From Streptomyces decoyicus (GTDB lineage Bacteria > Actinomycetota > Actinomycetes > Streptomycetales > Streptomycetaceae): a DNA stretch of 64,000 nt. Numbering within the stretch: position 1 is the stretch's first letter; every line of letters starts with the position of its first letter. The position numbers were made by a program, and so were the translations under genes. The notes under the pieces were generated by a model. That model saw nothing but the letters and a program-made list of their open reading frames with translations. It did not search any database and was not told the DNA's origin. Where the stretch lies: the NCBI RefSeq assembly GCF_019880305.1, contig NZ_CP082301.1, positions 2,294,001 through 2,358,000 on the forward strand, written 5' to 3'. Shown here piece by piece: positions 1 through 7,731 of this stretch.

Positions 1-650
1 ATCGGGGCGTAGCGGACCTTGAAGCGGGAGTCGATCCACCGGCAGACCTGCTCGATGTCGAAGCGCTGCTCCGGGATGAGGATGACGTTCGCCCCGCCGG
101 CGAGGCCGGAGTGCAGGGCGATCCAGCCGGCGTGCCGGCCCATCACCTCGACGACCAGCACCCGCATATGGGACTCGGCGGTGGTGTGCAGCCGGTCGAT
201 GGCTTCGGTGGCGACGCCGACGGCGGTGTCGAAGCCGAAGGTGTAGTCCGTGGCCGACAGATCGTTGTCGATGGTCTTGGGGACGCCGACACAGGGGATC
301 GCGTGTTCGCCGGAGAGCCGGGCGGCGACGCCGAGGGTGTCCTCGCCGCCGATCGCGATCAGTGCTTCGACCTCCTCCTTGGCGAGCGTCTCCTTGATCC
401 TGCGGACGCCGTCGTCCTCCTTGAAGGGGTTGGTCCGCGAGGAGCCGAGGATCGTGCCGCCACGGGGCAGAATGCCGCGTACCGCCGGGATGTCCAGCGG
501 CACCGTGTCGCCGTCCAACGGCCCGCGCCAGCCGTCCCGGAAGCCGACGAATTCGTATCCGTACTCCTGGGTGCCCTTGCGGACAATGCCTCTGATCACT
601 GCGTTCAGACCCGGGCAGTCGCCGCCGCCGGTCAGTACTCCGACCCGCAT
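1..650 (-). CDS. pfkA: 6-phosphofructokinase, C-terminus outside the window
   Basis: Phosphorylates fructose 6-phosphate in glycolysis (cytoplasm). The 216 visible residues start with ATG (CAT at 648-650) and carry the family landmarks: GGGDCPGLNAVIRG near residue 8, RGGTILGSSR near 63, GGEDT at 101-105, the substrate loop PKTIDND and VEVMGRHAGWIA. The residue matching E. coli Gly104 is Asp104 here. That position separates ATP- and PPi-using enzymes in the wider family, so the phosphoryl donor cannot be settled from this fragment. The long actinobacterial enzymes of this type are about 340 residues, so roughly a third is missing beyond base 1. It is transcribed alone, leftward, away from the two-component pair. 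Confidence 0.96.
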   Translation of the reverse strand, partial: MRVGVLTGGGDCPGLNAVIRGIVRKGTQEYGYEFVGFRDGWRGPLDGDTVPLDIPAVRGILPRGGTILGSSRTNPFKEDDGVRRIKETLAKEEVEALIAIGGEDTLGVAARLSGEHAIPCVGVPKTIDNDLSATDYTFGFDTAVGVATEAIDRLHTTAESHMRVLVVEVMGRHAGWIALHSGLAGGANVILIPEQRFDIEQVCRWIDSRFKVRYAP

Positions 651-801
651 CGCTGCTTCACCTACATCCCGTCAGTGGCCGCGCACGGCCGTGTGTGAGC
701 CGACCCCGGCCACGCTAATGGTGATCTGGGTCACTCAGGGATGGGACAAAGGGTGATGTCGGTGATTTAACGGGGAGTTGATCCGGGCCGTTCACCCGTA
801 C

Positions 802-851
802 GAGCGGCTCCGGCCGGGTCATGGCCGGCCCGGCCGGTGACCGCGCCGCTC
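802..851 (-). terminator. hairpin at the end of the MacR-like gene
   Basis: GAGCGGC at 802-808 pairs with GCCGCTC at 845-851, and more CCGG/CCGG pairing is possible inside. It overlaps the stop codon of the leftward regulator gene. There is no U-run. Confidence 0.4.
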
Positions 852-1518
852 ACGCCTCGTCGAGGCCGCGCTCTATCGCATAGCGCACCAGCTCCACGCG
901 GTTGTGCAACTGGAGCTTGCCGAGGGTGTTCTGGACGTGGTTCTGCACCGTGCGGTGCGAGATGACCAGCCGTTCGGCGATCTGCTTGTACGAGAGTCCC
1001 TTGGCGACCAGGCGCAGCACCTCGGTCTCCCGGTCCGTCAACTGCGGTGCGCCCGGCTCGTCCGGCGTCGCCGGGGCCGGCTCGGTGGCCAGCCTGCGGT
1101 ACTCGCCGAGCACCAGACCGGCCAGGCCCGGTGTGAACACCGCATCGCCGGCGGCCGTGCGCCGCACCGCGTCCAGCAGCTCCTCGGTGCTCGCCGACTT
1201 CAGCAGATAGCCGGTCGCCCCGGACTTGACCGCCTCCAGGACATCGGCGTGCTCACCGCTCGCGGACAGCACCAGCACCCGCAGCGCCGGATTGGCGCCG
1301 ACCAGCTCCTTGCACACCGCCACGCCGGGCAGCCCCGGCAGATTGAGGTCCAGGACCAGCACATCGGGCCCCGCGGCCTGCGCCCTGCGCACCGCCTGGA
1401 GGCCGTCGCCGGCCGTCGCCACCACCTCGCACCCGGCCTCCGCCAGATCCCGCGCGACCGCGTCCCGCCACATCGGGTGGTCGTCGACCACCATGACCTT
1501 CAGCCCCTGCTCGTTCAC
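850..1518 (-). CDS. macR: MacR-like NarL/LuxR-family response regulator
   Basis: A DNA-binding response regulator of 222 residues. The receiver domain (about 5-120) has the acidic pair DD at 12-13, phospho-acceptor Asp57 in LDLNLPG and Lys107 in GYLLK. A LuxR/GerE helix-turn-helix (about 155-218, LTDRETEVLRLVAKGLS then SHRTVQNHV) follows. The GTG start at 1516-1518 overlaps the kinase stop as GTGA, so the pair is translationally coupled. The position beside pfkA matches macRS (SCO2120-2121) of S. coelicolor, which affects morphogenesis and actinorhodin. That name is transferred on synteny and family, not proved here. Confidence 0.92.
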   Translation of the reverse strand: MNEQGLKVMVVDDHPMWRDAVARDLAEAGCEVVATAGDGLQAVRRAQAAGPDVLVLDLNLPGLPGVAVCKELVGANPALRVLVLSASGEHADVLEAVKSGATGYLLKSASTEELLDAVRRTAAGDAVFTPGLAGLVLGEYRRLATEPAPATPDEPGAPQLTDRETEVLRLVAKGLSYKQIAERLVISHRTVQNHVQNTLGKLQLHNRVELVRYAIERGLDEA

Positions 1519-2852
1519 GCTCCGGCCTTCCCCCGCTTGCCACCCCCGGGCGCGCCGCCCTTGGGAACCGTCAACTCCACTTCCGTGCCCTGGCCGGGGA
1601 CCGAGACCCACTCCGCGCTGCCGCCCAGATCCCGCAGCCGCCCGCGGATCGACAGGGCCACCCCCAGACGGCCCTCGCGCTCGGCGTCCGCGAGCCGGCC
1701 CTCGGGAATGCCGGGGCCGTCGTCGCGGACCGTCACGATCACCGCATGCGGTTCGTCCTCCACCAGGATCCATGCGTGGGCCTCGGCCCCCGCATGCACC
1801 CGTACATTGTCCAACGCGGCACTGACAGCGGCCGCGAGTTCGGCCGCCGCGGCGGCCGGCAGCGCGACCGGGGCGCCGGGCTCGGAGAAGGTGACGCCGG
1901 CCCCCGCGTACGGCGCGAGCAGCGCCCGGACATCGCACGGCTCGCCGGCCGACGCCGAAGCGGCCCCGGCGGGCGCCAGGGTGCCCTCGCGTCCGCCCTC
2001 GCCCGCCGGGTGCGGCACCGCGGACGCCGCCCCGCCGAACCGGATCCCGGGCGGCGACACCAGACCGCCGGCGACCAGGGTCCGCAGCGCGACCTCCTGT
2101 TCACCGGCCATCCGGCCGAGTTCGGTCGCCTCGCCGCCGATCTCGGCGCCGCGCCGCTGCACCATCGCCAGCACCTGGAGCACGCTGTCGTGGATGTCGC
2201 GGGCCAGCCGTTCCCGTTCCCGGGTGGCGGCCTCGATCTGCAGGGCTCGGGCGAGGGTGCGCTCACTGGAACGGGCCACCTCGACGACATAGCCGAGGCC
2301 GACGCTGGCCACCCACACCAGCACCACGTTGTGGATGGTGTCGCGGGCCAGCTCCTGGCGCTCGACGAGATTGGCCACCGCCACGATGGCGGAGGCCACC
2401 GCGGCCCAGCGCCAGCCGCCCTTGATCGCGAAACCGAGGACGGCACCCGCCGTCCAGATGGACGGCAGCGTCGGCCCGCCGTCCATGATGCGGGCGTGGC
2501 TGTCGACCACGAGCGTGAGCAGGATGCCGCCGATCGCGAAGCCGAGGTCGGCGACCAGGAACTGCCGGGTGCAGCGCTCCGCCGAGGTCGTACAGCGCCA
2601 GGTCAGCACCATCCAGACGGTGAGCACGCCCATGTAGGCGGCGGCGCCCAGCGGATGGTCGTAGTGCCGGTAGGAGAGCGCGACCAGGCACAGGGTGTAG
2701 ACGAGGGTGAGGATCCGGTAGCCGGTGAGTGCGCGCCACAGCGGGAGTTCGACCGACATCCGCAGCACCTTCGGCGGGCGCTTGCCATGGCGTCTGGCGG
2801 CCATGGCGCCGCTCACCGTCGGTATAGCCGTATCCGTGTCCGTATCCGTCAT
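1515..2852 (-). CDS. macS: MacS-like sensor histidine kinase
   Basis: Membrane sensor kinase of 445 residues that should phosphorylate the regulator encoded just downstream. The N-terminal half has about five to six hydrophobic segments (residues about 45-190). The DesK/NarX-type H-box RERERLARDIHDSVLQVL puts the phosphorylated His in DIHDS. The C-terminal HATPase domain has an N-box (DNVRVHAG), DDGPGIP and a G-rich end (GTEVELTVP). The 60-residue stretch between H-box and ATPase is Ala/Gly/Pro-rich. ATG at 2850-2852 opens with a Thr-Asp repeat encoded by ACGGAT/ACGGAC units. The signal sensed is not visible from sequence. Confidence 0.9.
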   Translation of the reverse strand: MTDTDTDTAIPTVSGAMAARRHGKRPPKVLRMSVELPLWRALTGYRILTLVYTLCLVALSYRHYDHPLGAAAYMGVLTVWMVLTWRCTTSAERCTRQFLVADLGFAIGGILLTLVVDSHARIMDGGPTLPSIWTAGAVLGFAIKGGWRWAAVASAIVAVANLVERQELARDTIHNVVLVWVASVGLGYVVEVARSSERTLARALQIEAATRERERLARDIHDSVLQVLAMVQRRGAEIGGEATELGRMAGEQEVALRTLVAGGLVSPPGIRFGGAASAVPHPAGEGGREGTLAPAGAASASAGEPCDVRALLAPYAGAGVTFSEPGAPVALPAAAAAELAAAVSAALDNVRVHAGAEAHAWILVEDEPHAVIVTVRDDGPGIPEGRLADAEREGRLGVALSIRGRLRDLGGSAEWVSVPGQGTEVELTVPKGGAPGGGKRGKAGA

Positions 2853-2902
2853 TGCCGTCCCCCTCGCCGGGCGCGTTCACGCCCGGTGTCGGCCCTGCCC
2901 GT

Positions 2903-3664
2903 CTATTCGGCGGCGGCCTTCCTGGCCCGCTCCGCCTCGGCCTTCTTCTTCGCCTCGGCCTGTGCCGTCTCGGCCTTCGCGGCATCGGCCAGCTGCCGCT
3001 TGGCCGCGGTCGCGTAGATGTCGACGTACTCCTGGCCGGACAGCTTCATGATCTCGTACATGACCTCGTCGGTGACCGACCGCAGGATGAAGCGGTCGCC
3101 CTCCATGCCCTGATAGCGGGTGAAGTCCAGTGGCGTGCCGATGCGGATGCCCGGCCGGATCATCTTCGGCACGATCTTGCCCGGAGGCTGCACCTTCTCG
3201 GTGTCGATCATCGCCACGGGGATGACCGGCGCCCCGGTGGCCAGCGCCACCCGCGCCAGACCGCCCGGCTTTCCGCGGTAGAGCCGGCCGTCCGGGGAGC
3301 GGGTGCCCTCCGGGTAGATGCCGAACAGCTCACCGCGCTCCAGCACCTCGATGCCGCTCTTGATCGCCGCCTCGCCCGCGCCCCGGCCGCCCGAGCGGTC
3401 CACCGGCAGCTGGCCCACGCCCTTGAAGAAAGCGGCGGTCAGCCTGCCCTTCACACCGGGCGAGGTGAAGTACTCGGACTTCGCGATGAAGGTGATCTTC
3501 CGGTCCAGTACCGCGGGCAGGAAGAAGGAGTCCGAGAAGGAGAGATGGTTGCTCGCGAGGATCGCCGGGCCCTCGGCGGGAATGTTCTCGATGCCTTCCA
3601 CCCAGGGCCTGAAGGCAAGCTTCAGCGACCCGCCGATGGAAAACTTCATTGCGCCGTAGATCAA
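2903..3664 (-). CDS. plsC: 1-acyl-sn-glycerol-3-phosphate acyltransferase (PlsC family)
   Basis: Transfers an acyl chain to lysophosphatidate during phospholipid synthesis at the inner face of the membrane. The 253-residue protein has the catalytic HX4D box (NHLSFSD, near residue 39), the substrate motif GIYPEGTRSPDG (near 116) and a Lys/Ala-rich basic tail. An AGGAGG lies 7 nt ahead of a TTG at 3662-3664, whereas the later ATG (MKFSIGG) would sit 22 nt away, so the TTG start is preferred. It is divergent from the hydrolase gene. Acyl and acceptor preference cannot be told. Confidence 0.9.
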   Translation of the reverse strand: MIYGAMKFSIGGSLKLAFRPWVEGIENIPAEGPAILASNHLSFSDSFFLPAVLDRKITFIAKSEYFTSPGVKGRLTAAFFKGVGQLPVDRSGGRGAGEAAIKSGIEVLERGELFGIYPEGTRSPDGRLYRGKPGGLARVALATGAPVIPVAMIDTEKVQPPGKIVPKMIRPGIRIGTPLDFTRYQGMEGDRFILRSVTDEVMYEIMKLSGQEYVDIYATAAKRQLADAAKAETAQAEAKKKAEAERARKAAAE

Positions 3665-3811
3665 CCGACTGCCTCCTGTGTGTGACGCAAAGACCTTAAC
3701 CTGCCGCGGTGACGCACTCGCGCCGCGGCGGTCGCCGGACCTATCCGCCCGCCGTCACTTTGCGTACCCTGAGGTAACTCGCCAGGCCCCCTCATCGATC
3801 GGAGTCCCCCG

Positions 3812-4609
3812 GTGCCGCTCCTTCCCGGAGCCGAGCCGTTCCGCCGTGACGGCGGAGAGGTCGGCGTCCTTGTGTGCCACGGCTTCACGGGCTCCCCCCA
3901 GTCCGTACGCCCCTGGGCCGAATACCTGGCCGACCGAGGGCTCACGGTCAGTCTGCCGCTGCTGCCCGGTCACGGCACCCGCTGGCAGGACCTGCAGATC
4001 ACGACCTGGCAGGACTGGTACGCCGAGGTCGACCGCGAGCTGCGGGCGCTGACCGAGCGCTGCACCTCGGTCTTCGTCTGCGGCCTGTCGATGGGCGGCG
4101 CACTGGCCCTGCGGCTGGCCGCCAAGCACGGCGACGCCATCAGCGGGGTGGCCGTGGTCAACCCCGCCAACAAGGTGCACGACGCCGCCGGGCCGCTGCT
4201 GCCGGTGCTGCGTCATCTCGTCCGGACGACCAAGGGGCTGGTGAGCGATATCGCCAAGCCCGGTTCCGAGGAGGTCGGCTACGACCGGGTGCCGCTGCAC
4301 GCCGCGTATTCGGTGCGCCGCTTCTTCCAGCAGGTCGACTCCGAACTCCCCGGTGTCACCCAGCCGTTGCTGGTGATGACCAGCCCGCAGGACCATGTCG
4401 TACCGCCGGTGGACTCCGAGCGCATCCTGAGCCGGGTCTCCTCGACGGACGTCCGCCAGACGCTGCTGGAGCGCAGCTACCACGTCGCCACGCTCGACCA
4501 CGACGCGGAGCGCATCTGCCAGGACACCTTCCACTTCATCACCCGGCTCGCCCCCCGTGCGGGGGCGGACGCGACTCCGGAGGGGACGGCGGCCAGTGCC
4601 GGAGCGTAG
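3812..4609 (+). CDS. alpha/beta hydrolase, carboxylesterase or monoacylglycerol-lipase-like
   Basis: A soluble serine hydrolase of 265 residues. The nucleophile elbow GLSMGG (Ser near residue 94), the oxyanion stretch VLVCHGFTGSP near residue 20 and LLPGHGTR near 52 are typical of Est30/thermostable carboxylesterases. Acid (TSPQDHVVPP) and His (LERSYHVATLDHD) positions complete a triad. The GTG start has GGAG about 8 nt upstream. It lies opposite plsC, so a role in lipid turnover is possible but only inferred. Its 3' end overlaps the next gene by 14 bp. Confidence 0.87.
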   Translation: MPLLPGAEPFRRDGGEVGVLVCHGFTGSPQSVRPWAEYLADRGLTVSLPLLPGHGTRWQDLQITTWQDWYAEVDRELRALTERCTSVFVCGLSMGGALALRLAAKHGDAISGVAVVNPANKVHDAAGPLLPVLRHLVRTTKGLVSDIAKPGSEEVGYDRVPLHAAYSVRRFFQQVDSELPGVTQPLLVMTSPQDHVVPPVDSERILSRVSSTDVRQTLLERSYHVATLDHDAERICQDTFHFITRLAPRAGADATPEGTAASAGA

Positions 4610-5210
4610 CCCCCGCGACCCCCGGGACCCGCTGGACGAAGAGGCCGCCTGGGCCGAGATCGTGGCGGGCTACGGCGACCAGCCGTCGTTCGCCGCGGGA
4701 GACGGCGCCGGCAAGGACGAACCGGCCGGAGGCGACGGCACGAAGGACACCGAGCAGGACGAGGCCGGGGACAGCAAGGACGGCGACAGCAAGGCGGGAG
4801 ACAACAAGGCGGGCGACAGCAAGGCCGGGGACCACAAGGCCGGGGACGGCAAGGAGGAGCCCGCCCGTCCGGGCAGCTTCGTCGTCTTCGCGCCGGGCGT
4901 CGGCCCCCGCAACTGGACCGCCGCGGAGGCGTCCGACGACGACTTCGACGAGACCGACGAGGGCCACTTCACCCCGCCCGAGCCGCCTCCGCTGCCGGAG
5001 GCCGATGTCACCACCAAGTTCGCCTGGCTCGCGGTGATCGGCGGTCCGATGCTGCTGGTGGCCATGATGCTGCTGCAACAGCCGGTGACGTGGTGGATCA
5101 CGGTCCTGGGCATCGGCGGCTTCCTCGGCGGTTTCGCCACCCTGGTGGCCCGGATGAAGAAGGACGACGAGGACGACGACGACCTGCCGGGCAGCGGCGC
5201 GGTGGTGTGA
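4596..5210 (+). CDS. acidic C-terminally membrane-anchored protein, function unknown
   Basis: A 204-residue protein. It has an Asp/Glu/Lys-rich soluble part with a five-fold KAGD-type pentapeptide repeat (about residues 57-87), then two hydrophobic helices (about 145-190: FAWLAVIGGPMLLVAMMLL and WWITVLGIGGFLGGFATLV) and a DDEDDDD tail. The GTG at 4596 sits inside the end of the hydrolase gene, 10 nt after GGAGGGGA, indicating coupled translation. Many Streptomyces have a similar acidic membrane protein here. I do not recognise a function. Confidence 0.75.
   Translation: MPERSPRDPRDPLDEEAAWAEIVAGYGDQPSFAAGDGAGKDEPAGGDGTKDTEQDEAGDSKDGDSKAGDNKAGDSKAGDHKAGDGKEEPARPGSFVVFAPGVGPRNWTAAEASDDDFDETDEGHFTPPEPPPLPEADVTTKFAWLAVIGGPMLLVAMMLLQQPVTWWITVLGIGGFLGGFATLVARMKKDDEDDDDLPGSGAVV
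4763..4853 (+). repeat. 15-bp coding minisatellite (KAGD repeat)
   Basis: About five to six tandem copies of a GCSGGSGACARCAAG-like 15-mer encode the hydrophilic KAGD(S/N/H) run of the acidic membrane protein. It is likely length-variable between strains. Confidence 0.75.
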
Positions 5211-5211
5211 A

Positions 5212-5991
5212 TCAGCCCGTGGCCGGCAGCCGCAGTGCGGCCAGCACCGGCAGATGATCCGTCGCGGCCGTGAGGTCGCTCTCCCGTACCCCCGGCAGCC
5301 CGTGCGGCACACCGCAGCCGAGGACCTCCACGCCCTTCGTGGCGAAGATCGCGTCGATCCGCTGATGCGGGTCCCGGGGCGTGGAGGTGAGCTCCCCGCC
5401 CCACGGCTCGGCCGCCCAGGCATCGGTCAGCGAGGACGCCAGCCGCCGGAAGCTACGGTCCTGCGGCCGCTCGTTGAGGTCACCCCCGGCAACGGCGTAC
5501 GGCACGTCCATGGCGGCCAGCCGCTCCAGCAGCAGCCCGGCCTGCTCGTCCCGCTCCCGGGCGGCGAGGCTGAGATGGCAGCTGAGCACCCCGAGCCGGA
5601 CCCCGCCGATGCGGACCACGGCGGTGGCGAACCCGCGCTGGTGCAGTCCGGGGGTGCGGGGCAGCAGCACGTCCTGGGTGTGCTCCACATGGGCGCGCAG
5701 GGTGGACAGGATCATCGGGCCCGCGGCCGTGCCCCCACCGGTGACGTACACCAGACCGGCCGCGCGGGCCAGCCGCTCGGCGGCCTTGCGCCAGCGGAAG
5801 AACCGCGGCGCCTCCTGGATCAGCACGAGATCGGGGGCACAGGCCCGGATGACCCTGGCCAGCGCCGTCCGGTCGTCGCGCATCGAGCGGATGTTGTAGC
5901 TGAGCACGCGGATCACGGCCGTACCGTCGGGCTCGGTACGGGAGTCGGGAAGCGGGATCAAGGCGGCGGGTCCTCTCACCGGGATCGTCAC
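5212..5991 (-). CDS. endonuclease/exonuclease/phosphatase-fold protein
   Basis: A 259-residue member of the DNase I/sphingomyelinase fold family of metal-dependent phosphodiesterases. Visible landmarks are LSYNIR near residue 30, the metal-binding Glu in LIQEAP, GGDLNERP (catalytic Asp-Leu-Asn) and the terminal ATDHLPVLA with the catalytic His. No signal peptide is obvious. The start is GTG (CAC at 5989-5991), and the longer open frame upstream is antisense to glkA. It converges with the acidic membrane protein, with stops 2 nt apart. The substrate (DNA, phospholipid or phosphoinositide) is unknown. Confidence 0.85.
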   Translation of the reverse strand: MTIPVRGPAALIPLPDSRTEPDGTAVIRVLSYNIRSMRDDRTALARVIRACAPDLVLIQEAPRFFRWRKAAERLARAAGLVYVTGGGTAAGPMILSTLRAHVEHTQDVLLPRTPGLHQRGFATAVVRIGGVRLGVLSCHLSLAARERDEQAGLLLERLAAMDVPYAVAGGDLNERPQDRSFRRLASSLTDAWAAEPWGGELTSTPRDPHQRIDAIFATKGVEVLGCGVPHGLPGVRESDLTAATDHLPVLAALRLPATG

Positions 5992-6007
5992 GCGGGCCAA
6001 GATAGAG

Positions 6008-6047
6008 CACCGTCCGCCGCATCCCCGGAGGGACGCGACGGACGGTG
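6008..6047 (-). terminator. hairpin downstream of glkA
   Basis: CACCGTCCG at 6008-6016 pairs with CGGACGGTG at 6039-6047 (9 bp). It lies 39 nt after the glkA stop and has no U-tract. Confidence 0.45.
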
Positions 6048-6085
6048 TCCTGCGAAAGAGCGGGCGTGGCAGGGCGCCCGGCCGC

Positions 6086-7027
6086 TCAGCCCTGGCGGGC
6101 CAGGTCGGCCGCACCGACCAGACCGGCCTTGCCGCCGAGCTGGGCGGCGAGCACCTGGGCGTGCGGCCGCCACTGGTTGCCGACCAGCCAGCGGCGGAAG
6201 GACTTGCGGATCGGGTCCAGGACCAGTTCGCCCTCGTCCGAGACGCCGCCGCCGACGATGAAGGCCGACGGGTCGAAGAGCGAGGCCAGGTCGGCGAGAC
6301 CGGCACCGGCCCAACGGGCCAGCTCGCGGAACGAGTCGATGGCGACCGGGTCGCCCTGGCGGGCGGCCTCGCTGACGTGCCGGCCCTCGATACCCTCGGA
6401 GGTCCCGTCGCCGAGCGCCAGCAGGATCTCGGCGTTCTCGGGGGTGGCGAAGGCACGCTGGCGGGCGTAGCGCAGCAGGGCGCGGCCGGAGGCGTACTGC
6501 TCCCAGCAGCCCTGGCTGCCGCAGCCGCACAGCAGGCCGTCGGGCACGACCCGGATGTGGCCGAATTCGGCGGCGACGCCGAAGCGTCCGCGGCGCAGCT
6601 TGTTGCCGATGATGATGCCGCCGCCCAGGCCCGTGCCGAGGGTGATGCAGATGACGTCGCTGTGGCCCTGGCCGGCGCCGAACTTGTACTCGCCCCAGGC
6701 CGCGGCGTTGGCGTCGTTCTCGACCACCACGGGGAGGCCGACGCGCTGCTCGACCTTGTCCTTGAGCGGTTCGTGGCGCCAGTCGATGTTCGGGGCGAAC
6801 AGGACCGTGGCCCGCTTCTCGTCGACATAGCCGGCGGCACCGATGCCGACGGCCTCGACGTGATGCCCGGCCCCGACGGTCCGCACCGCGTCCGCGATGG
6901 CCTCGGTCAGCGCCTCGGTGGCATGCGGGGTCGGAACCTGGCACGTCTCAAGGATCGAGCCCTCTTCGTCGACCACGCCGGCCGCGATCTTCGTGCCGCC
7001 GATGTCGACGCCGATGGTGAGTCCCAT
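6086..7027 (-). CDS. glkA: ROK-family glucokinase
   Basis: Phosphorylates glucose with ATP. In Streptomyces GlkA is also needed for glucose repression. The 313 residues show the N-terminal phosphate loop VDIGGTKIAAG, catalytic Asp in ENDANAAAWGE, the ROK stretch LGTGLGGGIIIG, EFGH and the zinc cluster CGCGSQGCWE. The length agrees with S. coelicolor GlkA (about 317). The DUF5304-like gene lies 122 nt upstream on the same strand, as in S. coelicolor. Confidence 0.97.
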   Translation of the reverse strand: MGLTIGVDIGGTKIAAGVVDEEGSILETCQVPTPHATEALTEAIADAVRTVGAGHHVEAVGIGAAGYVDEKRATVLFAPNIDWRHEPLKDKVEQRVGLPVVVENDANAAAWGEYKFGAGQGHSDVICITLGTGLGGGIIIGNKLRRGRFGVAAEFGHIRVVPDGLLCGCGSQGCWEQYASGRALLRYARQRAFATPENAEILLALGDGTSEGIEGRHVSEAARQGDPVAIDSFRELARWAGAGLADLASLFDPSAFIVGGGVSDEGELVLDPIRKSFRRWLVGNQWRPHAQVLAAQLGGKAGLVGAADLARQG

Positions 7028-7149
7028 GTGTCCCTCAGTTTTTCGCTCGAACCCCGCCAGGTCCCACCGTACCGGAGGTGGGGGTGCCGCCCGTGCTCTT
7101 CAGGTGGTGGACCTGGGCGGCTTCCCCTGGGTGGCGAGGCCCTGAGGGG

Positions 7150-7626
7150 TCAGTCGAGATCGATCCGCTCGGTGCCGGTCGGGCCGTCGTCGTCGCGCGG
7201 ATCGTCACCGCGGCGGCCGTCGGGCTCCTCGTCGAGGTCGTCGCGGGTCCAGCGGCGCTCGCTGCTCTCGACGGCGGAGCGGTAGGCGGCGAGCAGCTCG
7301 GAGCCGGCCGCGGCGAGGTGGTCGAAGAGGTCGGGGTTGCGCTCGATGACCGGCTCGACGGCGGCCTTGGCCTGCTTGAACAGCTGGCTGACGGCACCCT
7401 GCGCGGCGATGCCGCCCAGCGCGCCGGGCAGCTGGATACCGGCGAGCTTGTCGGTCACCGCCTCGGCGAGCTTGCGCAGCTCCTCCGTCGCGCTGCCCGG
7501 CTGCGGGCCGTGGGCGGCACGGTGCCGGGCCTTCTCGGCCGCGAGATCCTCGGCGCAGGCAGCCGCCCAGGCGTCGGCATCGGGCTCGGCCCTGCGGTCG
7601 GCGGGGCGCTCGGTGGCATCACTCAT
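7150..7626 (-). CDS. DUF5304-like protein upstream of glucokinase (SCO2127-like)
   Basis: A soluble, charged 158-residue protein. It has an Ala/Glu-rich helical N-terminus (ADAWAAACAEDLAAEK), a mid part (about 45-115) with amphipathic helices, and an acidic Arg/Asp tail. The ATG at 7624-7626 has CGGAG 6 nt upstream, favouring it over the longer frame. The position just ahead of glkA matches SCO2127, reported to stimulate glucose kinase. Equivalence is inferred from position and family. No catalytic motif is visible. Confidence 0.8.
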   Translation of the reverse strand: MSDATERPADRRAEPDADAWAAACAEDLAAEKARHRAAHGPQPGSATEELRKLAEAVTDKLAGIQLPGALGGIAAQGAVSQLFKQAKAAVEPVIERNPDLFDHLAAAGSELLAAYRSAVESSERRWTRDDLDEEPDGRRGDDPRDDDGPTGTERIDLD

Positions 7627-7731
7627 GAGGAACTCCGTGACTCCTGCGGCGAGGCGGTACGGCGAAGGGTGCGGGACGGACACGTCGGGACACAGCCCAC
7701 CTTCGACGGTACCCGAACGGTGGTGCCGCGT

